61,685 bases of DNA, taken from the NCBI GenBank assembly GCA_007693915.1, contig RECS01000085.1:1-61685 (forward strand). Direction: 5' to 3'. Below the pieces are notes generated by a model that did no database searches, had not been told where the DNA came from, and saw only the letters and a list, made by a program, of their open reading frames with translations. This stretch comes from Saprospirales bacterium. GTDB lineage: Bacteria; Bacteroidota; Bacteroidia; Chitinophagales; Saprospiraceae. Both the position numbers and the translations under genes were made by a program. Below, one piece after another: positions 53,659-61,685 of the stretch. Within the stretch, counting starts at the first letter, position 1, and each line of letters opens with the position of its first letter.

Positions 53659-53913
53659 ATGTCAACTAATAAAAACCCATATTTTGCACTTCTTGGCTTC
53701 CTTCTTTTAGCTACAGGGTTCCTGTCAATCGTTTTTAATTTAATGGGGATCAGATTTGTCTTTCTACGGTTTCTTGAAAACCTCACACCATTAATGACCC
53801 TTTTCGTACATCTAGGGATGGCATTTGGTGGCATCCTAATTATGTATCTTGCATTGACGGACTGGAGGGATGAATATGCAATAGAGCCAAAAAAGGATGA
53901 CCAGGATGCTTAG
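53659..53913 (+). CDS. Small membrane protein, 84 residues
   Basis: From the ATG at 53659 the product has two hydrophobic helices (YFALLGFLLLATGFLSIVFNLMG, split here only by name, at ~8-30, and LMTLFVHLGMAFGGILIMYLAL at ~45-66) and a charged C-terminus (DWRDEYAIEPKKDDQDA). No family is recognised. The exact upstream -7 element supports expression. Confidence 0.65.
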   Translation: MSTNKNPYFALLGFLLLATGFLSIVFNLMGIRFVFLRFLENLTPLMTLFVHLGMAFGGILIMYLALTDWRDEYAIEPKKDDQDA

Positions 53914-54150
53914 GCAATAGAAATTTGTGTTTTAGGTTAGCAACCCTTATTGATTTTTAAATTAAACTTTTAAGTTTGATTAAGTTTCAATAGACTAGAT
54001 TTTCTGTACATTCCAAACGTTTTCAAGACAGATACATTTCATTAAATGTATCGCCTATTGGAAAAGCATAAGACTACGACCGCAATTATTAAACAATTAA
54101 TAGTTATTTGACTCCAAAATTAATTTTAATTAGTTTTAAAACTATCGACC

Positions 54151-56643
54151 CTAATAAAACCACTGTCGTCCAATTGGCAAATTCGCGGAGACCCTAAATC
54201 GGGAACGATCAAAATCGGTGCCATTGAAAATAAATGCTCCATCAACACGAAATATACGAAACGGACCGTAACCTATATTACTAAATCCCACAAATAACTC
54301 ATTATGCGTATTACGCTCCTGAATATCTAACATTTTAAAACCGGCCTGCCAATGCCATTCAAGCCATCTGATACCAGGAATATTGGAGAGTATTTTGGCT
54401 CCAAAATTGTGTTCGTAGTGCAGCTCCATAAATCTACCGGAGGTAGAATATTCATAATGAGGCAAATCAAAAAATCCTCTGTTAATATCACCAGACACCA
54501 AGAATGCTACCTGGTTTGCCAAAAAGTGTTTATAGTCGACAAAATTAATATGGTTACTTCCTATTGCGGTAAATCCTCCAACCCACCTTAATGATGAAGT
54601 TCCCCAGGTTGACAAAGCCTTGCTGTAGTTAAAACCGCCCAATACCCTGAGAAATAAATCAGCATCACTTTTCAGATAATGGCCTGCATCAATTCCCAAT
54701 GTAAATCTTGGGAATCGGCTGCCACCTATATAAATCCTGCTATCAGGAAAACTAACAAATCTGGCTCCGGGAAAAAAATTAAGTCTGATCGACGTTTTTA
54801 TCAACTCATGATCCTTAAGTAGAAAATCACCACCTTCATAAGGAATATTTTCCTCAAAAGAACGATCCTTCTTTCTTCGGGAATTATTGACATTATTATC
54901 GACAAAAGTTCGGGAAGCATACTCTAAAGTGACGTTGTAAGAAAGCCACCGCAATGGTCTGCTTGAGGACTCCAGCTTAACATAGTCCTTTTGAAAATAG
55001 CGAGCGTAATTTTTTCCCCGTGTATAACTGTAAAAAGAATTCATAAACTCCGGAACATCTTGATATTCATAAAACTGTGCTAACTTTCTCCCCCCACTTA
55101 AGGTGTAGCTCGACCTTCGAATAGGATCTCTAAGCAAATGTAGCCGCAATTGGGGGTCAAATCGCTTACTACTGAAGCCATAATTCACCAATAATTCTGA
55201 TGTCAACTCATCGTTCGTTCTAAATAAGTTCTTTTTAGTTAATTCTGCCCTCAGATTAGTATGCCATCCACGAACTGCATTGAAGTTCAAGTCACTGAGT
55301 GGTGAATGAATCTGCCCTAAAATATCATTGTTCCTTTTTCTGAACTGATAACCAGTCAAAATATCCACCACTTTAAATCTATTAAACTCTCTATCAAGGG
55401 AATCAATAAAAATAGGATCATTTCTCACTGCCTCAATGCTATCTTTTAGCTCAAAATCCCACTTTTCCTGTTCAATAAGAGGTATAGGCCGAATAGAATC
55501 CCATCGCAAAACACTCCTTTTATTGTACTCCGGATCAAAACCTATTACCTCAGATCTGAAAAAACTACGATCAATATCAGGCGAAAGATCGTAATTGCTA
55601 AATACTCCGGTAAAACCTCCACTGATAACAAAGCCCATTAACGAGACTCGAATATCGAGATTTTGCTGAAAGACAACCCACTTATCGTCTCCTAATGGGA
55701 TATGCACTTGTTGCAGTCTCATGGTATCCAAAAAGCTATTTTGAATGTTACTGCCTGTAATAAACAAATCTGCCTCTACTATATTCCAGCTATCGTCACG
55801 GATATAAATGTATCCGGCAAAAACAGCTCCCCTTGGATTTTTGGGTATCACCTTGATTCTGTTGATCAGCTTACCGTCTGCTCCCATTGTACTGCCTTCA
55901 AGACGATAGTCATAATAACCAAAAGCACCTCTGCCAATTGGTGATTTAAGTTTTGTCATCAGCGGCACATCACTCTCATATAAATTAATGTCCATCAAAA
56001 GGGCTGAATTAAAAGCAAACCCCCTACTGTCACCACTCACCCTGGTCGATTTTACAATTTCACGCCTTAAATTAGGTGCCATCTTATAAAACCGAGTCTC
56101 GGTCTCTGCCAAATACACTATAGGGTGATCAAAAGTGTCAGAGCTAAGAAAAATATCATCGTCATCCAATTCTACCCCCATTAAAAAAGATGGTCTTTCT
56201 TTCATGTAGTAAGTTCCCTTAATGTAGGTATCGCAACTAAACTTTTCAATGTGATTAAGATAGTGATCCCTCCTTGCCATTGCATTTCGAATAATCTGAT
56301 AAGCCGGATCCTCGCCACCTGCTCTTACTACTACCTCACTAATAACAAAAGACTCAGGGATTAATACCACCCGAAGAAATTCATTTTTCTCTTTTACCAT
56401 AACTGGTATGGTTTCAGTTTTGTAACCTACATAGCGTACCGAGATTTTATACTGTCCAGGTAAGAGGTTCAATGTAAATTGACCCTGTAAATTGGTGCTA
56501 GTTCCCGTACTGGTACCTTCTACATAGACACTTGCAAAAGATAAGGGTTCACCCTCAGGATCCACAACAACCCCACTCAAATTTTGTCCAATAGCTGAAA
56601 AAAAACAAAAAAAGTTAGCAATTAAAAATAGTATAATCTTCAT
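54151..56643 (-). CDS. DUF5686 outer-membrane protein with carboxypeptidase-regulatory-like N-terminal domain
   Basis: The 830-residue protein has a signal peptide (IILFLIANFFCFFSAIGQN), a CarboxypepD_reg-like beta-sandwich (~20-105; LSGVVVDPEGEPLSFASVYVEG), then DUF5686 (from ~105; AYQIIRNAMARRDHYLNHIEKFSCDTYIKGTYYMKERP in sequence) that continues as a large barrel-like region to a C-terminal aromatic residue (RQWFY). It is an outer-membrane protein of Bacteroidota with unknown role, related in layout to TonB-dependent receptors but without a plug motif. Confidence 0.88.
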   Translation of the reverse strand: MKIILFLIANFFCFFSAIGQNLSGVVVDPEGEPLSFASVYVEGTSTGTSTNLQGQFTLNLLPGQYKISVRYVGYKTETIPVMVKEKNEFLRVVLIPESFVISEVVVRAGGEDPAYQIIRNAMARRDHYLNHIEKFSCDTYIKGTYYMKERPSFLMGVELDDDDIFLSSDTFDHPIVYLAETETRFYKMAPNLRREIVKSTRVSGDSRGFAFNSALLMDINLYESDVPLMTKLKSPIGRGAFGYYDYRLEGSTMGADGKLINRIKVIPKNPRGAVFAGYIYIRDDSWNIVEADLFITGSNIQNSFLDTMRLQQVHIPLGDDKWVVFQQNLDIRVSLMGFVISGGFTGVFSNYDLSPDIDRSFFRSEVIGFDPEYNKRSVLRWDSIRPIPLIEQEKWDFELKDSIEAVRNDPIFIDSLDREFNRFKVVDILTGYQFRKRNNDILGQIHSPLSDLNFNAVRGWHTNLRAELTKKNLFRTNDELTSELLVNYGFSSKRFDPQLRLHLLRDPIRRSSYTLSGGRKLAQFYEYQDVPEFMNSFYSYTRGKNYARYFQKDYVKLESSSRPLRWLSYNVTLEYASRTFVDNNVNNSRRKKDRSFEENIPYEGGDFLLKDHELIKTSIRLNFFPGARFVSFPDSRIYIGGSRFPRFTLGIDAGHYLKSDADLFLRVLGGFNYSKALSTWGTSSLRWVGGFTAIGSNHINFVDYKHFLANQVAFLVSGDINRGFFDLPHYEYSTSGRFMELHYEHNFGAKILSNIPGIRWLEWHWQAGFKMLDIQERNTHNELFVGFSNIGYGPFRIFRVDGAFIFNGTDFDRSRFRVSANLPIGRQWFY

Positions 56644-56831
56644 TCAGTCTTAATTGATATGATGAATCTGCACTTCAAATTAAAAAAATTGACCCCAAAT
56701 GTAGTCATCTAAAATAGAATGTGGCAAAGTAATATCTTTTTTGTATTTTTGAAGTCAGAAATATACAGATCAACTCATATCATATATTAAGAGTTGTTAC
56801 AATCCGTTAAAAAAATCCATAAGTCATTTTA

Positions 56832-57239
56832 ATGCATTCAAAAGAAATTTTAAAAAACCACGGTATTAGACTTACAGAAGTCAGACAGAAAGTTTTACAA
56901 CTTTTTTTAGAATCCCCGGAAGCGCTGTCAAATGAGGACATAGAAAAAAGTGTGAAAAACCTGGATAGAATCACCCTTTACAGAACACTGAAAACTTTTG
57001 AAGAAAAAGGTATCATTCATAAAATACCCAATTCAGGCAACTCCCCAATGTATGCCGTTTGTCAAGACAATTGCACAGAACACCACCACCTCGACTCTCA
57101 TGGCCATTTTCACTGTTTGGATTGTGGGAAAACGGTTTGCATGGACCATACTGATGTACCCACAATAATAGTACCGAAAGGTTATACAGTAGAACAAAAA
57201 CACCTGATTCTGGAAGGAAAATGCGATGCCTGTTCGTGA
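56832..57239 (+). CDS. Fur family transcriptional regulator
   Basis: The 135-residue protein has a winged-helix N-terminus (LKNHGIRLTEVRQKVLQLFLESPEALSNEDIEKSV, then DRITLYRTLKTFEEKGIIHKI) and a C-terminal dimer/metal domain with NCTEHHHLDSHGHFHCLDCGKTVCMDH and a final CDACS, forming the structural zinc site. It is a compact Fur-type repressor, probably for iron or zinc (Zur-like). Its stop overlaps the first possible start of the next gene. Confidence 0.92.
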   Translation: MHSKEILKNHGIRLTEVRQKVLQLFLESPEALSNEDIEKSVKNLDRITLYRTLKTFEEKGIIHKIPNSGNSPMYAVCQDNCTEHHHLDSHGHFHCLDCGKTVCMDHTDVPTIIVPKGYTVEQKHLILEGKCDACS

Positions 57240-57249
57240 TCAAAAAACA

Positions 57250-58542
57250 ATGAGCAATCTACCTCCTTTAGCCGAAAGAATGCGCCCGGAAAATCCCGAA
57301 GATTTTGTCGGACAGCAACATCTTTTTGGTTCCGGCAAGCCCTTACAGTCCGTTTTGCAAGATGATAACTTACTACACTCCATGATCTTATGGGGACCGC
57401 CAGGAACAGGAAAAACAAGCTTCGCTCATTTGCTGTCAAAATCTGCCAAAAGAAAATTCTTTGCACTCTCCGCCTCAGATACGGGCATTAAGTCAGTAAG
57501 AGAGATACTTGAAATCGCCAGAGATATGATAAATACTCATCAACCCTCGCCCATCCTTTTTCTTGATGAGATACACCGATTTTCGAAATCACAACAGGAT
57601 TCACTGCTTTCAGGAGTGGAAAAAGGAATTATTAGCCTCATTGGTGCCACCACAGAGAATCCCTCTTTCGAAATAAACAAAGCGCTATTGTCCCGATGTC
57701 GGGTATACAGATTTGAAGAGCCGGGAAAGGAGGATTTGATTACTCTCCTTGAAAAGGTTATCAAAAAGGACCCACAATTGAGCAGTCAAAATTTAGTCCT
57801 GAAAGAAACCGATTTTATACTTCGGTATTCAGGAGGAGATATCAGGAGGTTATTGAATGCTCTTGAGGCAGTAAGCCAATTTTCTGAAAAAGGCGAAAAA
57901 GGAGAGATTGAAATAAGCAATGAGAACTGTATGCGGGTGTTACAGGAGCATTTTCCTGCATATGACAAAGATGGAGATCAGCACTACGATCTGGTTTCAG
58001 CTATGATTAAAAGCATCAGGGGCAGTGATCCCGATGCTGCCCTCTATTGGATGTTCAGAATGCTGCATGGAGGCGAGGATCCGGTATTTATTTGCAGGAG
58101 ACTGATCATATCGGCCTCTGAGGATATTGGACTGGCCAACCCAAATGCCTTACTTCTTGCTACCTCTTGTCTCGATGCTGTCCGAAATATAGGAATACCT
58201 GAATGTGAAATCACCATGAGTCAATGCGTGATTTACTTGGCCTCCTCACCCAAGTCCAACTCGGCTTATGTAGCAAGGAATAAGGCAAAAAAGCTGGTGC
58301 GGGAAATGAATGAGCATCAGGTCCCTCTTCATTTGCGAAATGCCACAAGTAAAATCGTAAAAGATCTCGGCTATGGTAAAGACTACCTCTACCCACACAA
58401 TTACAAAGACCATTTTGTAAAGCAGCACTATTTACCCGAGCAACTAAAAGGTCTTAAGTTGTATGAAGCTGCTGACAATCCAACCGAATCAAAAATGAAC
58501 GAGCGACTGAAAAAATGGTGGAGTAATAATCCTAAGAAATAA
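57250..58542 (+). CDS. rarA: Replication-associated recombination protein A
   Basis: RarA/MgsA is an AAA+ ATPase that acts at stalled replication forks. The 430-residue form starting at 57250 begins SNLPPLAERMRPENPEDFVGQQHL, as the family does; an ATG at 57226 would add 8 residues and overlap the fur gene. Walker A is LWGPPGTGKTSFAHLL, Walker B LFLDEIHRFSKSQQDSLL, sensor 1 LIGATTENPSFEIN and the C-terminal region has SEDIGLANPNALLLA and HLRNATSK. All features are intact. Confidence 0.95.
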   Translation: MSNLPPLAERMRPENPEDFVGQQHLFGSGKPLQSVLQDDNLLHSMILWGPPGTGKTSFAHLLSKSAKRKFFALSASDTGIKSVREILEIARDMINTHQPSPILFLDEIHRFSKSQQDSLLSGVEKGIISLIGATTENPSFEINKALLSRCRVYRFEEPGKEDLITLLEKVIKKDPQLSSQNLVLKETDFILRYSGGDIRRLLNALEAVSQFSEKGEKGEIEISNENCMRVLQEHFPAYDKDGDQHYDLVSAMIKSIRGSDPDAALYWMFRMLHGGEDPVFICRRLIISASEDIGLANPNALLLATSCLDAVRNIGIPECEITMSQCVIYLASSPKSNSAYVARNKAKKLVREMNEHQVPLHLRNATSKIVKDLGYGKDYLYPHNYKDHFVKQHYLPEQLKGLKLYEAADNPTESKMNERLKKWWSNNPKK

Positions 58543-58599
58543 TTATGATGAAGTAGTTGTTAAAAGCTTTTATCTTTACCCTTTTAAATAAAAAATAAA

Positions 58600-58941
58600 A
58601 TGGACCGACCAACTCATCCAAGCGAAAGACCAATTTATAAGAAAAGACCTAAAGACAATTTCTGGAAAGGACTAATCGCGGGTTTTTTATTTCCTTTTGT
58701 AGGGTATGCTGTTCTACTACTGATATATGATCAATTAGACAATTTGGGCGTTATTTCAGATCTGGGAATGAGTCCTGATTTTAGGGAGCGTACACTTGCA
58801 CTAATTTCTATATGTTTGATCATCATACCTGCCAACTATTTTCGCAAGAACTACATGAATAATGCGATCCGTGGCTTAGTTCTTCCCATGGTGATTTTTG
58901 TTATTTTGTGGTTGTATTTTTATGGACCGGGATTGTTTTAG
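58600..58941 (+). CDS. Membrane protein of unknown function, 113 residues
   Basis: The protein has a charged N-terminus (about 1-24) and three hydrophobic helices (~25-45, ~67-82 and ~90-110). I recognise no family. It lies between rarA and lpxB on the same strand with gaps of 57 and 31 bases, so co-transcription with lpxB is plausible. Similar small proteins of this layout are common next to lpxB in Bacteroidota, but I cannot confirm identity. Confidence 0.7.
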   Translation: MDRPTHPSERPIYKKRPKDNFWKGLIAGFLFPFVGYAVLLLIYDQLDNLGVISDLGMSPDFRERTLALISICLIIIPANYFRKNYMNNAIRGLVLPMVIFVILWLYFYGPGLF

Positions 58942-58972
58942 CACCTAATCAGCTTAAAAACTATACAACTGA

Positions 58973-60085
58973 ATGAAATACTACCTGCTTGTTGGAGAGG
59001 CTTCCGGAGATCAACATGCTTCTTACTTGATAAAGTCTATCCTAAAAAAAGATGATCAGGCTGAGTTTCGCTTTTGGGGAGGACCTTTGATGGAGAAAGC
59101 TTCAGGTGAAAAGCCTATAAAATACATCAAAGAGCTGGCATTTATGGGCTTTTGGGAGGTATTGGTTAACCTTAGAACTATTTTAAGAAATTTCAAATCT
59201 GCCAAGGAGGATATACTCAATTACAAGCCAGATGTGTTGATTTTAGTAGATTACCCGGGGTTCAATCTGAGAATGGCAGAATGGGCACACAAAAAGGGCA
59301 TCAAGACAGCTTATTATATTGCGCCCTCAGCCTGGGCATGGAAAGAGAACAGGGTAAAAAAACTGGCAGCTTTTACTGATGTTTTACTGGCTATACTTCC
59401 ATTTGAAGAGAAATTTTTCCGCGACAGAGGAGTTGATCAAACCATTTTCACGGGTCATCCCCTCATGGATCATTTTGATTCTTTTGAGGTCAATGATCAA
59501 GGTTTTGAAAGGGGAGAAAAAATATTTGGAATTTTTCCGGGGAGTAGAAAACAAGAAGTTCATTATATGCTTCCCCGTATCGCACCTCTTTTTGACCAGT
59601 ATCCGGAAACCACCTTTGGCATCAGCAAAGCCAAACAATTACAGAATGAGAATCAATTATACGACAAATACATAAAAGGCAGTAAAAACGTCAGGATACT
59701 TACAGACAGACAGTACGACCTATTCGCTCATTGTAATGCTGCATTGGTTAAATCAGGGACTTCCACTCTCGAAGCTGCCCTGCTCAATGTGCCTCAAACG
59801 GTTATCTACAAAGCCAACCCCATTTCTTATTCCATTGCAAAAAGACTTGTCAAAGTAAAATACATATCTCTGGTCAATCTAATTCTGGATGAAAAGTTAA
59901 TTGAGGAATGCATACAGGGCGATGTCAATGCTCAAAGGATGGCAAGGCAATTTGAGCAATTACACGATCCGACTGATCAGCAGCGAATAAAAAACGGTTA
60001 CCAAAGATTAAGGGAAAAGCTCGGAGGAGCAGGTGCTTCAGACAGGGCGGCTGAGGAGGTAGTGAAAGTGGCTTCAAGGGTATAA
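58973..60085 (+). CDS. lpxB: Lipid-A-disaccharide synthase
   Basis: LpxB condenses UDP-diacylglucosamine with lipid X to form the lipid A disaccharide at the inner face of the inner membrane. The 370-residue protein starts YYLLVGEASGDQHASYLI and has FMGFWEVL, LVDYPGFNLRMAEWAHKKG, YYIAPSAWAWKENR, LPFEEKFF, FTGHPLMD and the C-terminal VKSGTSTLEAALLNVPQTVIYKANPISY. All conserved blocks are intact and length is typical. It indicates a Gram-negative outer membrane. Confidence 0.95.
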   Translation: MKYYLLVGEASGDQHASYLIKSILKKDDQAEFRFWGGPLMEKASGEKPIKYIKELAFMGFWEVLVNLRTILRNFKSAKEDILNYKPDVLILVDYPGFNLRMAEWAHKKGIKTAYYIAPSAWAWKENRVKKLAAFTDVLLAILPFEEKFFRDRGVDQTIFTGHPLMDHFDSFEVNDQGFERGEKIFGIFPGSRKQEVHYMLPRIAPLFDQYPETTFGISKAKQLQNENQLYDKYIKGSKNVRILTDRQYDLFAHCNAALVKSGTSTLEAALLNVPQTVIYKANPISYSIAKRLVKVKYISLVNLILDEKLIEECIQGDVNAQRMARQFEQLHDPTDQQRIKNGYQRLREKLGGAGASDRAAEEVVKVASRV

Positions 60086-60125
60086 GCCTTTAGGGTGAGT
60101 ACCACAGATGAGGGAAGTCTCTTAC

Positions 60126-61316
60126 TCAATCATCTATTCTTCCTAGTACTTTTATTGTAACCCTTCTATTCTGCCTGGCTTGAGTTTCTGAGGTTGCATT
60201 AGGAAATACCAAATACCGGTTTCCATACCCTTTCCACTCTAACCTGTTCGAATCAATACCATTTTCGATCAGAAAATTATAAATAGTCTTTGCCCTCGCT
60301 TCCGATAAATTGTATCCTTTAAATTCCAATCTATTTGAATCAATTTCATTTTCGATAAAATCGTCATAAATTGGATTTGTTAACCTATTTGATAATGAGT
60401 CCATATAAGCTCTTGTTAGCCTATTCACATGCCCTTGGACCTCAAATCGATAATTCTTAGTATAAGTTATTAAATTTAGCAATCTATTTAGTGCATATTC
60501 ATATCCGGGCAAAATGGTTGTTCTTCCGCCAACAAATAAAACATCCTTAAAGGTCAAAATTTCTCCAGCTTTAAGAACTTTCAAAGGAATGGTTAAAAAT
60601 GAGGGGTTAATTTGGTTGAGATTATAATAAGTTTTCCCCAAAATGCGATCTTCTTTTGAAAAGAATTCCATAGAGAATATGTTGTCAACGACAGGAACCG
60701 GAAAAGAAAATTCACCACTGCTGTCTATTTTAAAGGAATCACTGTGGTGTCTGCTACCTGTGTAGAGAATACCCCCTATTCCTTTACCATCCTCATCTGA
60801 CACAAACCTTCCGCTGATCATCCGAATGGGAGCATACAGCCCCGCTACCACTCTGACCGATCGATTGGCCTGTCTGCCCTCCGGGCTTTGATTGTCGGCT
60901 AGTGGCTCGTCCTCGCCAAAAACAAATTCTATAAACCTGTCTTTCCCAACTCCTCTTTTAATAAGCTCATTCCGCACGAAATTCAACCTTCTGTCAGCAA
61001 GGGCGAGATTGTACTGTGGACTTCCCACGCTATCGGTTCGCGCCTCTAATCGAATACTGAATGCAGGATATTGCTCTAATATACTTTTTAGTTCTTCAAT
61101 TTCTTGATCCGGGAAAGTATCGGTTATATGTCTGTTGGATTCAAACAGAATCATGAAGGACCAGTTTTCTATCATGATTGAATCGACTCCTGATTTTTGG
61201 TGTACGTTTTTTGAGGCGTAAGCTGAAGTAGCAATGATGAACATACAAAGGAAAAAGCCACATAGGGCGCGAAGGTGCTTAAGTCTAATCGAATGTATGG
61301 TGTTCAAATAGACCAT
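60126..61316 (-). CDS. OmpA family protein with two OmpA-like domains
   Basis: The ATG at 61316 gives 396 residues and a signal segment (RALCGFFLCMFIIATSAYAS); a frame to 61364 exists. The first OmpA-like domain (~55-155) holds LEARTDSVGSPQYNLALADRRLNFVRNELIKRGVGKDRF; a beta-sandwich linker (~160-260) follows. The second OmpA-like domain (~270-396) is unusual: FIENEIDSNRLEFKGY and LIENGIDSNRLEWKGY are near-identical tandem segments, indicating an internal duplication. These domains bind peptidoglycan. A second closely related gene begins beyond the window. Confidence 0.85.
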   Translation of the reverse strand: MVYLNTIHSIRLKHLRALCGFFLCMFIIATSAYASKNVHQKSGVDSIMIENWSFMILFESNRHITDTFPDQEIEELKSILEQYPAFSIRLEARTDSVGSPQYNLALADRRLNFVRNELIKRGVGKDRFIEFVFGEDEPLADNQSPEGRQANRSVRVVAGLYAPIRMISGRFVSDEDGKGIGGILYTGSRHHSDSFKIDSSGEFSFPVPVVDNIFSMEFFSKEDRILGKTYYNLNQINPSFLTIPLKVLKAGEILTFKDVLFVGGRTTILPGYEYALNRLLNLITYTKNYRFEVQGHVNRLTRAYMDSLSNRLTNPIYDDFIENEIDSNRLEFKGYNLSEARAKTIYNFLIENGIDSNRLEWKGYGNRYLVFPNATSETQARQNRRVTIKVLGRIDD

Positions 61317-61506
61317 GATATCTCGGACTTTGAAAGGGAGTTCATTTTTTCCTATATCTATCACATTGGGTTTTTTATAGTCCTGAAAAATTCGAACTGA
61401 TTCCTAACAAAGATAAGGAAAACACAACACAAGTGAACCTTATTTCAGCCATCTGGCGACCAAACAGATTTCAACTGTTTTCTCAGCAGGAAAACCTGCA
61501 CATTAC

Positions 61507-61685
61507 TCAATCATCTATTCTTCCCAGTACTTTTACTGACACCCTTCTGTTTTGCCTTGCTTGAGCTGGGGTTTGCGGATTTGGAAACGCCATATACCAG
61601 TTTCCGTAGCCTTTCCATTCTAATCTATTTGAATCAATTCCGTTCTCTATAAGAAAATTATAAATTGAATTTGCTCGTCTGTTTG
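61507..61685 (-). CDS. OmpA family protein, partial (3' end only)
   Basis: The frame runs from the window edge to a TGA at 61507 and encodes 58 residues ending RRVSVKVLGRIDD. It contains IYNFLIENGIDSNRLEWKGYGNWY and is nearly the same as the end of the 60126-61316 protein. It is a tandem paralogue upstream on the same strand; the gene continues past the window. The two share the C-terminal peptidoglycan-binding half. Confidence 0.85.
   Translation of the reverse strand, partial: NRRANSIYNFLIENGIDSNRLEWKGYGNWYMAFPNPQTPAQARQNRRVSVKVLGRIDD

Noticed and set aside
1-61685. CRISPR array, tRNA or rRNA genes
   Set aside because: No series of regularly spaced repeats and no cloverleaf or rRNA-like sequence was seen on reading both strands; a weakly conserved RNA could still be missed by eye.

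Overview
The window is chromosomal DNA from a low-GC member of the Bacteroidota, most likely a Cytophagales-type marine or soil bacterium. The evidence is: Bacteroidota promoter elements (TAnnTTTG) and few obvious Shine-Dalgarno sites; secreted proteins ending in type IX secretion (T9SS) sorting domains; lineage families such as DUF4296, DUF5686 with a carboxypeptidase-regulatory N-terminus, 2TM, and lipoprotein-SCO-cytochrome clusters; and a Bacteroidota-type PhoR/PhoB pair. The genus cannot be named from the sequence alone. No tRNA, rRNA, CRISPR array, prophage or complete insertion sequence was seen.

Layout, left to right. 1-474: repeat-rich non-coding DNA, with a 55-bp direct repeat and a TA-flanked palindromic MITE-like element. 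475-9010 (minus): a giant alpha-2-macroglobulin-like protein, an FAD oxidoreductase with a YjbR protein, and an NlpE-META lipoprotein. 9169-12125 (plus): ComEC and a two-HHH ComEA-like protein (DNA uptake). 12355-14617 (minus): isoaspartyl peptidase and an acyltransferase. 14923-18763 (plus): miaA, which appears to lack an ATG start, then the phenylacetyl-CoA epoxidase cassette paaABCD without paaE, bracketed by two different palindromic repeats. 19138-22915 (minus): an outer-membrane protein and parC. 23158-25165 (plus): an ECF sigma factor and a candidate trans-envelope regulator. 25204-28441 (minus): miaE, an unlisted 44-residue membrane protein, a PIF1-like helicase and a secreted EEP-family protein.

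28739-35253 (plus): two small membrane proteins, an HHH/beta-barrel protein, PPK2, an S4 protein, then a lipoprotein-SCO-cytochrome c group behind a good Bacteroidota promoter. 35250-39433 (minus): fmt, an M1 peptidase and mdh. 39585-43291 (plus): two paralogous M43-type metalloproteases (the first apparently truncated within its sorting domain) and a barrel protein. 43298-53411 (minus): a SpoU methyltransferase, an M3 peptidase, PhoR/PhoB, a DUF4296 lipoprotein, SixA, a 1179-residue metalloprotease with eight PKD domains, and an HMG-CoA lyase-like protein. 53659-60085: a small membrane protein, DUF5686 protein, Fur-family regulator, RarA, a membrane protein and LpxB. 60126-61685 (minus): two tandem OmpA-family genes, the second cut by the window edge.

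Most of the window is ordinary chromosome. The most interesting items are the MITE-like elements around paa, the non-AUG/coupled start of miaA, the sigma-factor partner that seems to combine an inner-membrane segment with an outer-membrane barrel, the HHH-barrel protein as a candidate DNA-uptake component, the strict two-type alternation of PKD domains, and the premature stop in the first M43 protease. All assignments were made by reading the sequence; no database search was run.
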